Assembly (NCBI GenBank): GCA_900095165.1
Contig: LT606947.1
Location: 1,116,001 to 1,180,000 of the forward strand
Source: Polynucleobacter necessarius
GTDB taxonomy: Bacteria; Pseudomonadota; Gammaproteobacteria; Burkholderiales; Burkholderiaceae
Direction of reading: 5' to 3'
DNA length: 64,000 nucleotides
Both the position numbers and the translations under genes were made by a program. Under the pieces are notes generated by a model. It saw only the letters and a list, made by a program, of their open reading frames with translations, was not told where the DNA came from and ran no database searches. Shown one piece after another: positions 56,228 through 64,000 of this stretch; the first letter of the stretch is position 1; every line of letters begins with the position of its first letter.

Positions 56228-57055
56228 TTATTTAGCCAAACTAATTTTGGCGTAAGCGCTGTGATTATGAATCGACTCAAAATTCTCAGCCTCAACCACT
56301 AAAGACAAAATACGATCATCGTCTTTAAGCTGACCGGCAACATCGCGCACTAGATCTTCCACAAACTTTGGATTGTCATAAGCGCGCTCAGTAACCCACT
56401 TCTCATCTGGGCGCTTGAGCAAGCCCCATAACTCGCTGGAGGCTTGGCTCTCAGCGGCTGCAACTAAATCTTCTACTGTCATCTTGGTTTGTGGCTCAAG
56501 CTCAACAAACATCGTTACATGTGAGCGTTGATTATGTGCGCCGTACTCAGAAATCTCTTTTGAGCAAGGGCACAAACTCATCACTGGAACTAAGGCGCGA
56601 AGATTTAACTCAACGTCGATTGCGCCAGACGCATTTTTCTTGGCTTTCGCGGTCCACGTCACTTCGTAATCCATCAAACTTTCAACACCAGATACTGGTG
56701 CAGCTTTTTTTACGAAGTGCGTATAAGTAAATTGAATGCGACCTTCTGTTGCATTGAGTAGCGGCAACATCTCACGAATCATTGCAACTACAGATGCGCT
56801 ATCAACTGGCTCATTGTATTTTTGCAAGAGCGCAATGAAGCGAGACATGTGGGCCCCCTTTACATGCGCAGGCAAAGCAACATCCATTTCAAAATTACCA
56901 ACAGCAGGCATGACGCCTGTCTGAGTGCGAATAGTTAATGGATGACGTAATCCCCGAATGCCCACATGCTCAATTGGTAAAGCACGCTCATCATGCGAGG
57001 ACTGAATATCCGGCATGGCTTGCGGTTTAAGAAAGGCGGTATTGATGTCGTTCAT
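56228..57055 (-). CDS. folE2: GTP cyclohydrolase FolE2 (type IB)
   Basis: This 275-residue GCYH-IB enzyme converts GTP to dihydroneopterin triphosphate, the first step of folate synthesis. The metal-binding Cys region LCPCSKEISEYGAHNQRSHV-like block (about residues 156-175) is diagnostic. It follows dxs by 25 bp on the same strand and is probably cotranscribed with it. Confidence 0.95.
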   Translation of the reverse strand: MNDINTAFLKPQAMPDIQSSHDERALPIEHVGIRGLRHPLTIRTQTGVMPAVGNFEMDVALPAHVKGAHMSRFIALLQKYNEPVDSASVVAMIREMLPLLNATEGRIQFTYTHFVKKAAPVSGVESLMDYEVTWTAKAKKNASGAIDVELNLRALVPVMSLCPCSKEISEYGAHNQRSHVTMFVELEPQTKMTVEDLVAAAESQASSELWGLLKRPDEKWVTERAYDNPKFVEDLVRDVAGQLKDDDRILSLVVEAENFESIHNHSAYAKISLAK

Positions 57056-57080
57056 GACTCTATTTTCAGGTAAAAATGAC

Positions 57081-58985
57081 TTATTTGCCTGCGGCCACAG
57101 GATTTGTAGCGATTTTCATAGGGAAACGCAGGGAAATCGCCTTGGCAATCCCCTTAGAGTCCAGGCCACACTTACCCATCAAGAGTTTGTAATCTCCATG
57201 CTCCACGAATTCATCTGGAAGACCTAGTTGCAATAGGGGCTTATTAATACCCATAGCGGAGAGCGCTTCCAAGCAGGCGCTGCCAGCACCACCCTGAATT
57301 GCACCATCTTCAATCGTCACAAAATAATCATGGTCTTGCGCTAAAGATTTAAGAAGCTCAAGATCCAATGGCTTTACAAAACGCATATTGGCAACCGAGG
57401 CATCGATTTGCTCAGCAACTTCGAGTGCTGGGTAGAGCAAAGTACCAAAAGCCAAAATCGCTATACGCTGGCCTGCCAGTGCATTGGACTTACGGCGTAA
57501 CTCACCTTTGCCTAATGGCATAGTACGCAATTCTTTCGAAGGAATGGCTCCAACACCAGCACCACGCGGATAGCGCACAGCACTTGGGTGTGGCTGATGA
57601 AAAGCAGTCGTTAGTAAATCACGACACTCTGCTTCATCTGCCGGCGTCAAGACCAACATATTCGGAATGCAACGTAAAAACGGAATGTCATATGCGCCCG
57701 CATGCGTTGCGCCATCTGCGCCAACCAAACCAGCGCGGTCCAATGCAAACAACACCGGAAGATCCTGAATCGCCACATCATGAATCAGTTGATCGTAGGC
57801 ACGCTGCAAGAAGGTTGAATAGATCGCCACTACAGGCTTCATGCCTTCACATGCCATACCAGCAGCAAAAGTGACTGCGTGCTGCTCAGCAATGCCGACG
57901 TCGTAATAACGTTTCGGGAAATTCTGCTCAAACTCAACGAGACCAGAGCCCTCGCGCATCGCTGGTGTAATACCAATTAACAATGGATCGGCATGCGCCA
58001 TATCGCAGAGCCACTCACCAAATACTTGGGTAAAGGTTTTTTGAGTTATGCCGGAGGGCTTCTTGACACCTTCCTCAGGGTTGAACTTGCTTGGGCCGTG
58101 ATACAAAACTGGATCCGCTTCAGCTAATTCATACCCCTGACCCTTGCGAGTCACAACATGTAAAAACTGTGGACCGCGACCTTCGAGCGCTAAACGACGT
58201 ACGTTTTGCAACATTGGTATCAATGCATCTAGGTCATGGCCATCGATTGGGCCGAAATAGTTAAAGCCAAACTCTTGAAAAATCGTAGATGGTGAGACCA
58301 TGCCCTTGGCGTGATCTTCTAAACGTTTTGCAAATTCACGCAAGGGAGGGGCAATCGATAAAACACTATCAATTCCCTTTTTAGTTGCAGAGTAAATATT
58401 GCCGCTCAACAATCTAGCCAAGTGTCGATTGAGTGCACCCACTGCTGGCGAAATCGACATATCGTTGTCATTCAGAATCACCACCAATGGCAAGTCATCA
58501 TAGACGCCGGCATTGTTCATCGCTTCAAATGCCATACCGCCAGTCATCGCGCTATCGCCAATCACTGCAACTGCAACTTGTGTTTTACCCTTGGTTTGAA
58601 AGGCACGCGCCATACCCATTGCCGCAGAAATACTTGTTGAGGAGTGACCAGTACCAAAGGCATCGTATTCACTTTCAGTACGACGCGGAAAGCCAGATAA
58701 ACCTTCGAACTGACGCAAGGTATTCATGCGCTCACGACGATCAGTCAAAATTTTGTGTGGATAGCTTTGATGACCCACATCCCAAACGATTCGATCCTGT
58801 GGTGTATCGAAGACATAGTGCAGCGCAATCGATAACTCAACCATTCCTAAATTAGATGAGAGGTGCCCACCAGTTTTAGAAACAGAATCCAATACAAACT
58901 GACGCAACTCATCTGCGAGAGCAGGAAGCTGCTCACGGGGAAGTTTTTTTAAATCTGCAGGTGAGTGAATAGAATTTAAAGTCAT
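57081..58985 (-). CDS. dxs: 1-deoxy-D-xylulose-5-phosphate synthase
   Basis: This 634-residue thiamine diphosphate enzyme condenses pyruvate and glyceraldehyde 3-phosphate at the entry of the MEP isoprenoid pathway. Visible motifs are [26 protein letters not shown], the cofactor block [18 protein letters not shown], and the C-terminal GVGAIPSKE and EDGAIQGG blocks. The ATG at 58985 was chosen over the TTG one codon upstream. It follows ispA by 16 bp. Confidence 0.97.
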   Translation of the reverse strand: MTLNSIHSPADLKKLPREQLPALADELRQFVLDSVSKTGGHLSSNLGMVELSIALHYVFDTPQDRIVWDVGHQSYPHKILTDRRERMNTLRQFEGLSGFPRRTESEYDAFGTGHSSTSISAAMGMARAFQTKGKTQVAVAVIGDSAMTGGMAFEAMNNAGVYDDLPLVVILNDNDMSISPAVGALNRHLARLLSGNIYSATKKGIDSVLSIAPPLREFAKRLEDHAKGMVSPSTIFQEFGFNYFGPIDGHDLDALIPMLQNVRRLALEGRGPQFLHVVTRKGQGYELAEADPVLYHGPSKFNPEEGVKKPSGITQKTFTQVFGEWLCDMAHADPLLIGITPAMREGSGLVEFEQNFPKRYYDVGIAEQHAVTFAAGMACEGMKPVVAIYSTFLQRAYDQLIHDVAIQDLPVLFALDRAGLVGADGATHAGAYDIPFLRCIPNMLVLTPADEAECRDLLTTAFHQPHPSAVRYPRGAGVGAIPSKELRTMPLGKGELRRKSNALAGQRIAILAFGTLLYPALEVAEQIDASVANMRFVKPLDLELLKSLAQDHDYFVTIEDGAIQGGAGSACLEALSAMGINKPLLQLGLPDEFVEHGDYKLLMGKCGLDSKGIAKAISLRFPMKIATNPVAAGK

Positions 58986-59001
58986 CAAATCTTCAGTAAT
59001 C

Positions 59002-59895
59002 TTATTTGCCTCTATTAACTACCAATAGAGCCAAACCTTTCAGAGCCTGGGCTTTGGGACCAAAACTCTCTAAGCTAGCAATTGCCGTTTCTTGCAAATC
59101 TTTTGCCGCTTTCTGTGCACAGTCTAAACCCATCAAGGTGACATAGGTTGGCTTGTCATTGGCAGCGTCTTTCCCAGCGGTTTTACCCAGGGTTTGACTA
59201 TCCGAAGTAGCGTCAAGAACATCATCCACGATTTGAAAGGCTAAACCTAAAGCTTCGGAGTAATTTTGGAGATGCTGCATTTGGGCGGGATTCAATTTGG
59301 CAGCAATACCGCCCATCTGCACCGAACAAGAAAGCAGAGCGCCAGTTTTCATCGCATGCATTTGCTTTAGGCCGGCAAGGTCTAATTTTTTACCAACGCT
59401 CTCTAGATCGATTGCCTGGCCACCAGCCATGCCTCGCGAACCAGAGGCACCGGCTAATGCACTGATCATGGCCAAACGCATATCAGCATCACACTGTGCG
59501 TTTACCAACACTTCAAATGCGCGAGTCTGCAAAGCATCACCCACTAGCAAAGCAGTTGCCTCGTCATAAGCTTTATGCACGGTAGGTCGACCACGACGTA
59601 AGTCATCGTCATCCATACAAGGCAAATCATCGTGAACTAATGAATAGGCATGGATGCATTCGATTGCTACTGCAGCAGCATCCAAAGCATTTTGATTTAT
59701 GCCATCACCCAGCTCACCAGCCGCATAAACCAAGAGAGGACGAATACGTTTGCCACCACCTTGAGCGGCGTAACGCATAGCTTCATGCAAACGCGCAGGA
59801 TTGGTATTGACAGCATCAAGTAAATTGCCTAAAGCCGATTCAGTTCGCTGCCCCTGAGCGCGAACCCAATCCTCAAATGAAAGCATATTGTTCAT
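59002..59895 (-). CDS. ispA: Farnesyl diphosphate synthase (geranyltranstransferase)
   Basis: This 297-residue prenyltransferase has the first Asp-rich motif [10 protein letters not shown] (about 91-100) and the second DDVLDATSD block (about 233-241), with GGGKRIRP at the substrate site. It makes farnesyl diphosphate. The ATG at 59895 was taken; a TTG nine bases upstream or an ATG nine bases downstream are alternatives. Upstream lies xseB. Confidence 0.95.
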   Translation of the reverse strand: MNNMLSFEDWVRAQGQRTESALGNLLDAVNTNPARLHEAMRYAAQGGGKRIRPLLVYAAGELGDGINQNALDAAAVAIECIHAYSLVHDDLPCMDDDDLRRGRPTVHKAYDEATALLVGDALQTRAFEVLVNAQCDADMRLAMISALAGASGSRGMAGGQAIDLESVGKKLDLAGLKQMHAMKTGALLSCSVQMGGIAAKLNPAQMQHLQNYSEALGLAFQIVDDVLDATSDSQTLGKTAGKDAANDKPTYVTLMGLDCAQKAAKDLQETAIASLESFGPKAQALKGLALLVVNRGK

Positions 59896-59917
59896 GAAGG
59901 TCAAATTTCAGCGCGAC

Positions 59918-60151
59918 TTACGCTTCAAATACCCGAACTTGTTGCTCAACCTGAGCAAGCATGGCCTGGCAATGCTTCAGGAGTGCTGCGCCACGTTGGT
60001 AGGCCAAAAGCGTCTCTTCTAGGGAGAATTTGCCAGACTCCATGTCAGAAATGAGCTTTTCTAGCTCTTTTACAGCCTGCTCGTAACGCAAGTTGGGGTC
60101 GATTTGAACCTCAAGACCAGGTTTCTGACCCTCAGATTTCTTTGCTGGCAT
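59918..60151 (-). CDS. xseB: Exodeoxyribonuclease VII small subunit
   Basis: This 77-residue helical protein matches XseB: RYEQAVKELEKLISDMESGKFSLEETLLAYQRG-type core and a C-terminal coiled stretch. With XseA it degrades single-stranded DNA. It is the first gene of xseB-ispA-dxs-folE2, a common order in betaproteobacteria. Confidence 0.95.
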   Translation of the reverse strand: MPAKKSEGQKPGLEVQIDPNLRYEQAVKELEKLISDMESGKFSLEETLLAYQRGAALLKHCQAMLAQVEQQVRVFEA

Positions 60152-60220
60152 TGGCTTATTTCCTTCAAATTTCTTACCTGTGTAGCCCTACATATTAAAG
60201 CGAGACGGGGGTCAGATGGG

Positions 60221-60226
60221 TATAAT
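60221..60226 (+). promoter_or_regulatory. Candidate -10 element before the Rieske pseudogene
   Basis: A perfect TATAAT lies 88 bp before the ATG at 60314. No good -35 is visible. The region downstream could form a small hairpin with a UUCG loop near 60280-60292. It would give a leader of about 80 bases. Confidence 0.5.
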
Positions 60227-60313
60227 CCCTTCCTTCCTTTCCAATATCGATCCGTCGATGGTTGGATTGGTTATTCCGCTTAGCTTCGGCTGACGTTTTC
60301 GGGGGTGAAGAGA

Positions 60314-61420
60314 ATGACTAATCTGGCTACCGCGCAGCAGCTTGCGCCGTCCAATTTACAACTGCCGGTTTCGGCCTATTTTGATGTTGATCTCTATCAG
60401 CGTGAAATTGAACTGCTTTTTAAGCAGGGTCCAGGCTATGTTGGTCACGAACTCATGGTTACCGAGCTTGGCTCTTATCAAACCCTGAGCTCAGAAAATG
60501 AGGGGCGCCTGCTGGTTCGTAATGCCCAAGGCGTTGAGCTCCTTTCCAATATCTGCAGCCATCGCCAAGCGCTCATGCTTAATGGCAAAGGTAAGGCAGA
60601 CAACATCGTTTACCCCTTACATCGCTGGACCTACGATTTAAATGGTCAACTCATGGGTGCACCCCATTTTGAAAATAAGCCTTGCCTCAATTTAGGCAAA
60701 TCGCCTTTGCGGAATTGACAAGGACTCTTATTTGAAGGTCCGCGTGATGTGCGCACTGATTTAGCCAAACTCGGCGTAGCTGATGATCTCAATTTTGAGG
60801 GCTACGTTCTAGATCACGTTGAAGTCCACGAATGCAATTACAACTGGAAGACTTTTATCGAGGTCTACCTTGAGGACTATCACGTAGTGCCGTTTCATCC
60901 GGGCTTGGGTAAGTTTGTTTCTTGCGAAGACTTGCGTTGGGAATTCGGAGATTGGCACAGCGTACAAACTGTGGGTATTCATAAAAACTTAGAGAAACCA
61001 GGATCACCGGTTTATCAAAAGTGGCATGAAGCAGTATTGCGCCACCATGAGGGTAAGACTCCACGCCATGGCGCTATCTGGCTGACCTACTATCCGAATG
61101 TGATGGTCGAGTGGTACCCAGGCGTTTTATGCGTTTCAACATTACACCCCATGGGCCAGAACAAGACACGCAATATCGTCGAGTTTTATTACCCAGAAGA
61201 GATCGCCCTTTTTGAGCGTGAGTTTGTAAAGGCAGAACGTGCAGCCTATATGGAAACTTGCATCGAAGATGATGAGATTGCAGAACGTATGGATGCTGGT
61301 CGCGCTGCCCTACTAATCCGAGGTCAAAATGAAGTAGGGCCATATCAAAGTCCGATGGAAGACGGCATGCAGCATTTTCATGAATGGTACCGTCGTGCCA
61401 TAAACTATCAAGGCGCATAA
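60314..61420 (+). pseudogene. Rieske-type aromatic ring-hydroxylating dioxygenase large subunit-like, opal stop and lost cluster ligand
   Basis: This is a Rieske non-haem iron oxygenase alpha-subunit-like protein of about 368 residues from ATG at 60314 (GAAGAG upstream; a GTG at 60305 is possible). The Rieske ligands CSH are present, but the second half reads YPLH where CPLH is expected: the codon at 60611-60613 is TAC, one G-to-A change from TGC. TGA at 60716-60718 interrupts the frame in LRN-stop-QGLLFEGP, where homologs have Trp. The mononuclear iron site DYHVVPFH (about 60875-60898) is intact. The double damage shows it is inactive. Confidence 0.9.
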
Positions 61421-61456
61421 TCTAGCAATACCCATCGCACACATTAGGAAGCCATC

Positions 61457-62287
61457 ATGACGCCTCTCATTACTGCAAACCAGTTAGAAGAAATCCTCAA
61501 TAGTGGCGAGAATGTTTTGGTATGTGATTGCCGCTTTGATTTGGTTGACGCGCTAGCAGGCAGAAAATCTTATTTAGAAGGTCATATTCCAGGCGCACTC
61601 TACATCGATCTGGATCAGGATTTGTCCGGCACTAAGACTGGTAAAAATGGTCGGCACCCACTACCAACCCCTGAAGCCTGGGCACAGACTAAATCTCGCT
61701 TAGGAATGGATTCAAAAACTTTGGTGATCGCCTACGACAATCAAGGCTCTGTATATGCCAGTCGCTTGTGGTGGATGCTCAAGGCTACAAGTCATGCCAA
61801 TGTTCAATTATTGGATGGTGGTCTAGATGCTTGGAATGGCCCAATCGGCACCCTGCCACGCCAGCCTCAGGCCACAAGCACTCCTGTGGCAGCAATGCCT
61901 TATGTTGGCTTGGTGACGGTAGAAGAGGTTGTCCACAATCTTCAAGCCAAAATCAATGTCATTGTTGACGCTCGTGCGAACGATCGCTTTCATGGTCAGA
62001 ATGAAACGTTAGATCCGGTTGGCGGACATATTCCCAACGCGATCAATTACTGCTTTAGAGAAAATCTCGCTGGTAAATCATTCAAACCCGCAGAGCAGTT
62101 ATTCAAAGATTTTCATGATCTTCTAGGATCCACCAAAGCTTCTGAAGTGATTCATCAGTGTGGTTCTGGAGTAACAGCCTGCCATAACCTACTCGCCATG
62201 GAAATTGCTGGCCTCAAGGGTTCACATCTATATGCGGGCAGCTGGAGTGAATGGTGTGCTGACCCAAGTCGGCCAGTAGCGCTTTAA
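61457..62287 (+). CDS. Sulfurtransferase with two rhodanese domains (SseA/thiosulfate sulfurtransferase type)
   Basis: This 276-residue protein has an inactive N-terminal rhodanese domain (CDCRFDLVD; EGHIPGALYIDLDQD) and an active C-terminal one with Cys235 in QCGSGVTA. The CGSGVT loop points to 3-mercaptopyruvate rather than thiosulfate as donor, as known for the family. It follows the Rieske pseudogene by 36 bp. It ends convergently with the ZIP gene, overlapping by 4 bp. Confidence 0.93.
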   Translation: MTPLITANQLEEILNSGENVLVCDCRFDLVDALAGRKSYLEGHIPGALYIDLDQDLSGTKTGKNGRHPLPTPEAWAQTKSRLGMDSKTLVIAYDNQGSVYASRLWWMLKATSHANVQLLDGGLDAWNGPIGTLPRQPQATSTPVAAMPYVGLVTVEEVVHNLQAKINVIVDARANDRFHGQNETLDPVGGHIPNAINYCFRENLAGKSFKPAEQLFKDFHDLLGSTKASEVIHQCGSGVTACHNLLAMEIAGLKGSHLYAGSWSEWCADPSRPVAL

Positions 62288-63066
62288 TGCAGTAACGAGA
62301 GCAAGATTACAAAACCAACGCCGCAAGCAATCAAAATCGTTTGACGTAAAGACTCGGCCCAATGTGGGCGTCGATGCATTTGTGGAATAAGATCACTCAC
62401 TGCAATATAGATAAAACTGCTTGACGCAATCACGAGCAAGTAAGGCATTGCTGCATGAGCCCTCTCCAAGAAGAAGTAGGCTAGCACTCCACCCACTACC
62501 GCAGATAAACCACAAATAAGGTTGTACATCAATGCACGAGTTCGAGAGAATCCCGCATTGAGCAACACAATAAAATCACCAATCTCTTGAGGAATCTCAT
62601 GGGCAATGATGGCAATCGCAGTAAAGATCCCCACTTGGTAATCCGCCATGAATGCAGCAGCAATCAACACGCCATCAACAAAGTTGTGCAATCCATCGCC
62701 TACCAGAATCATCCAACCACTTTGACCCGCCACTTCAGCATCATGACCGTGATGGTGACCATGACCATCTCCTTCATGGTGATGACTGTGGCGCAGTAAT
62801 GCGATTTTCTCAAGCAAGAAAAAGCCTAAAAGCCCCGCAAGCAAAGTAGCAAATAGCAACTGAGGGCTTGCACCCGCCATCGTAAATGCCTCTGGCAATG
62901 AATGAAGCAAGGCAGTGGCTAGCAGGATGCCTACCGACACACTAACCATGCCATGAACCATCTTCGACAGCAAAGACAAAGAAAAGCTCGCGGCAACAAG
63001 AACGCTAGCGGTTCCCGCCAGTGCCGTTACCAACAAGATGCTTTGCAGTACTGACATAGAAATCAT
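62284..63066 (-). CDS. ZIP-family metal transporter
   Basis: This 260-residue inner membrane protein has about eight hydrophobic segments, the conserved LLHSLPEAF (about 53-61), GLHNFVDG and IAHEIPQEIGDF helices, and a His-rich cytoplasmic loop (about 93-109: HSHHHEGDGHGHHHGH). It imports zinc or a related divalent metal. The ATG overlaps the stop of the dienelactone hydrolase gene (ATGA), so they are coupled. Confidence 0.93.
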   Translation of the reverse strand: MISMSVLQSILLVTALAGTASVLVAASFSLSLLSKMVHGMVSVSVGILLATALLHSLPEAFTMAGASPQLLFATLLAGLLGFFLLEKIALLRHSHHHEGDGHGHHHGHDAEVAGQSGWMILVGDGLHNFVDGVLIAAAFMADYQVGIFTAIAIIAHEIPQEIGDFIVLLNAGFSRTRALMYNLICGLSAVVGGVLAYFFLERAHAAMPYLLVIASSSFIYIAVSDLIPQMHRRPHWAESLRQTILIACGVGFVILLSLLH

Positions 63067-63959
63067 GCAACCCCATTTTCTTTAAACCAGGCAACGCACT
63101 TTTCCCAACCATCTTTAGCAGGACCTTCGCGATAAGTAGCTCGGTAGTCGGCATGGAAGGCGTGCGGTGCATCAGGATAGATTTCAAAACGACAGGCTTT
63201 AGCTGCTGAATTTTTTGGTGCTGCTTTCGCAAGCGCTTGACGCATTTGCTCAATACTCTCTAAAGAGATGCCACCATCAGCGCCGCCATACAAGCCCAGT
63301 ACAGGCGCTTTCAGATCGGCAGCAATATCCACTGGATGGCGCGGATTGCCTTCTGTTTTTTCACCAATGACGCGACCATACCAAGCCACACCAGCCTTAA
63401 CTTGAGGCAGCGTAGCTGAGAGCCAAGTAATGCGGCCACCCCAGCAAAATCCAGTGACGCCGACTTTTTTCAAGTTACCGCCATTTTTGCCGGCCCAAAC
63501 CAAAGCTGCTTGCAGGTCATTTAAAACTTGCGTGTCTGTCGTTGGAGCTACGATATTTTTCCGAATCTCCGCAATCGTGCCGTAAGTGTTCGGATCGCCA
63601 GCTCGAGTAAAGAATTCCGGGGCAATAGCTAGGTAACCTAATTTTGCAAAGCGACGTGTGACGTCAGCAATGTATTCGTGCGCACCAAAGATTTCGCTAG
63701 CAACAATCACGATTGGCAAGCTTCCTTTGGCCTTCTCTGGACGAGAAACATAAGCAGGCATCTGAAAGCTTCCGACTGGAATCATTTGCTCGCCAACCTT
63801 AATGCCAGCAAAGTCTGTTTCGATCGCTGCAGCTAAGACTGGCTCAGAAGCAGCAACAAAGCCAATTCCCAGGCCTGTTGCCGTAATAGCGGAGGCTTTC
63901 ATAAAACCCCTTCTATCACTAGACACTACTTTTGAATCTTGATCTTTTTCTATTGTCAT
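63063..63959 (-). CDS. Dienelactone hydrolase family protein, Tat-exported
   Basis: This 298-residue alpha/beta hydrolase has a twin-arginine signal (SDRRGFMKAS, Arg16-Arg17) and a hydrophobic stretch up to about 45. The catalytic triad is Cys172 (GFCWGGR), Asp228 (GGADGG) and His266 (APHAFH). It is probably periplasmic, unlike the classical cytosolic enzyme. It is coupled to the ZIP gene. The substrate is unknown. The 41 bases to the window end hold no visible gene. Confidence 0.92.
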   Translation of the reverse strand: MTIEKDQDSKVVSSDRRGFMKASAITATGLGIGFVAASEPVLAAAIETDFAGIKVGEQMIPVGSFQMPAYVSRPEKAKGSLPIVIVASEIFGAHEYIADVTRRFAKLGYLAIAPEFFTRAGDPNTYGTIAEIRKNIVAPTTDTQVLNDLQAALVWAGKNGGNLKKVGVTGFCWGGRITWLSATLPQVKAGVAWYGRVIGEKTEGNPRHPVDIAADLKAPVLGLYGGADGGISLESIEQMRQALAKAAPKNSAAKACRFEIYPDAPHAFHADYRATYREGPAKDGWEKCVAWFKENGVA

Positions 63960-64000
63960 TTTAAGCCCCCTAATTTAGTGCGCCTCTTCCCAATTATCGC

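Noticed and set aside
58422..58855. Two overlapping plus-strand frames inside dxs
   Set aside because: Shadows of the well-conserved dxs coding strand, with no start signals.
645..61420. Reassignment of UGA or UAG to Trp
   Set aside because: Both TAG and TGA occur at Trp positions, intact genes in the window end normally in TAA, TAG and TGA, and most broken genes also carry frameshifts or lost ligands.
1..64000. CRISPR arrays, insertion sequences, prophage or integrase genes
   Set aside because: No regularly spaced repeats, transposase motifs or terminal inverted repeats were seen; losses look like indels, substitutions and a deletion.

Overview
The window looks like a chromosomal segment of a betaproteobacterium of the family Burkholderiaceae, most likely Polynucleobacter. 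This is inferred from the protein repertoire: tripartite tricarboxylate transporter genes with a Bug-type binding protein, TAXI/TRAP transporters, the order rpsU-yqeY-dnaG-rpoD-tRNA(CAU) with tsaD divergent, and an Ala/Lys/Pro-rich extension on RpoD. Base composition is moderate. About a dozen genes are broken, almost all in accessory catabolism, transport and outer-membrane functions, while core genes are intact. That pattern suggests ongoing genome reduction, as in the ciliate-symbiont lineage P. necessarius. The species is not proven from the sequence alone. No phage, insertion sequence, CRISPR array or rRNA was seen.

Layout. 0-6 kb: decayed accessory genes (MmgE/PrpD, a 2-hydroxyacid dehydrogenase, a split ChrA transporter, and tctCBA with nonsense and frameshift mutations). 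6-9 kb: CrcB, a DODA-type dioxygenase, two tiny proteins, an M50 protease, and a cytochrome c'/b561 pair. 9-16.4 kb: an acid-catabolism module (3-hydroxyacyl-CoA dehydrogenase, hydroxyacid dehydrogenase, DapA-family lyase, TAXI-TRAP transporter) ending in a dehydratase pseudogene with several frameshifts. 16.5-20.6 kb: M23 peptidase, universal stress protein, broken DUF2177 gene, SulP transporter. 20.6-30.2 kb: the microaerobic respiration block (TauE/SafE-like protein, FNR, ccoH, ccoG, ccoP, ccoQ, ccoO, ccoN, then ccoS and ccoI) with a good FNR box in front of ccoN. 30-34.4 kb: MFS transporter, 2OG-Fe oxygenase, a TAXI gene with one amber stop, and an SDR. 34.4-41.2 kb: a complete, translationally coupled ccmABCDEFGHI operon. 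41.4-49.3 kb: an Ntn amidase, two exported YtcJ-like amidohydrolases, two frameshifted outer-membrane proteins, and a deletion scar fusing two truncated genes head to head. 49.5-55 kb: tRNA(CAU) and the macromolecular synthesis operon. 55-60 kb: tsaD, then xseB-ispA-dxs-folE2. 60-64 kb: a Rieske oxygenase pseudogene, a sulfurtransferase, a ZIP transporter and a dienelactone hydrolase.

How it works together. The best-supported physiology is low-oxygen respiration. FNR senses oxygen and probably activates ccoNOQP; CcoI, CcoS, CcoG and CcoH mature the cbb3 oxidase; the Ccm system supplies covalent haem to CcoO, CcoP and the cytochrome c'. A second theme is the DNA replication and transcription initiation operon (dnaG, rpoD) and isoprenoid precursor synthesis (dxs, ispA). 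The third theme is decay. Seven in-frame stop codons are visible, four of them at positions where homologs carry Trp, and two conserved residues are altered in a way G-to-A transitions would explain.

I did not find convincing evidence for a wholly new system. The most unusual intact assembly is the exported amidase/amidohydrolase cluster at 41-48 kb.
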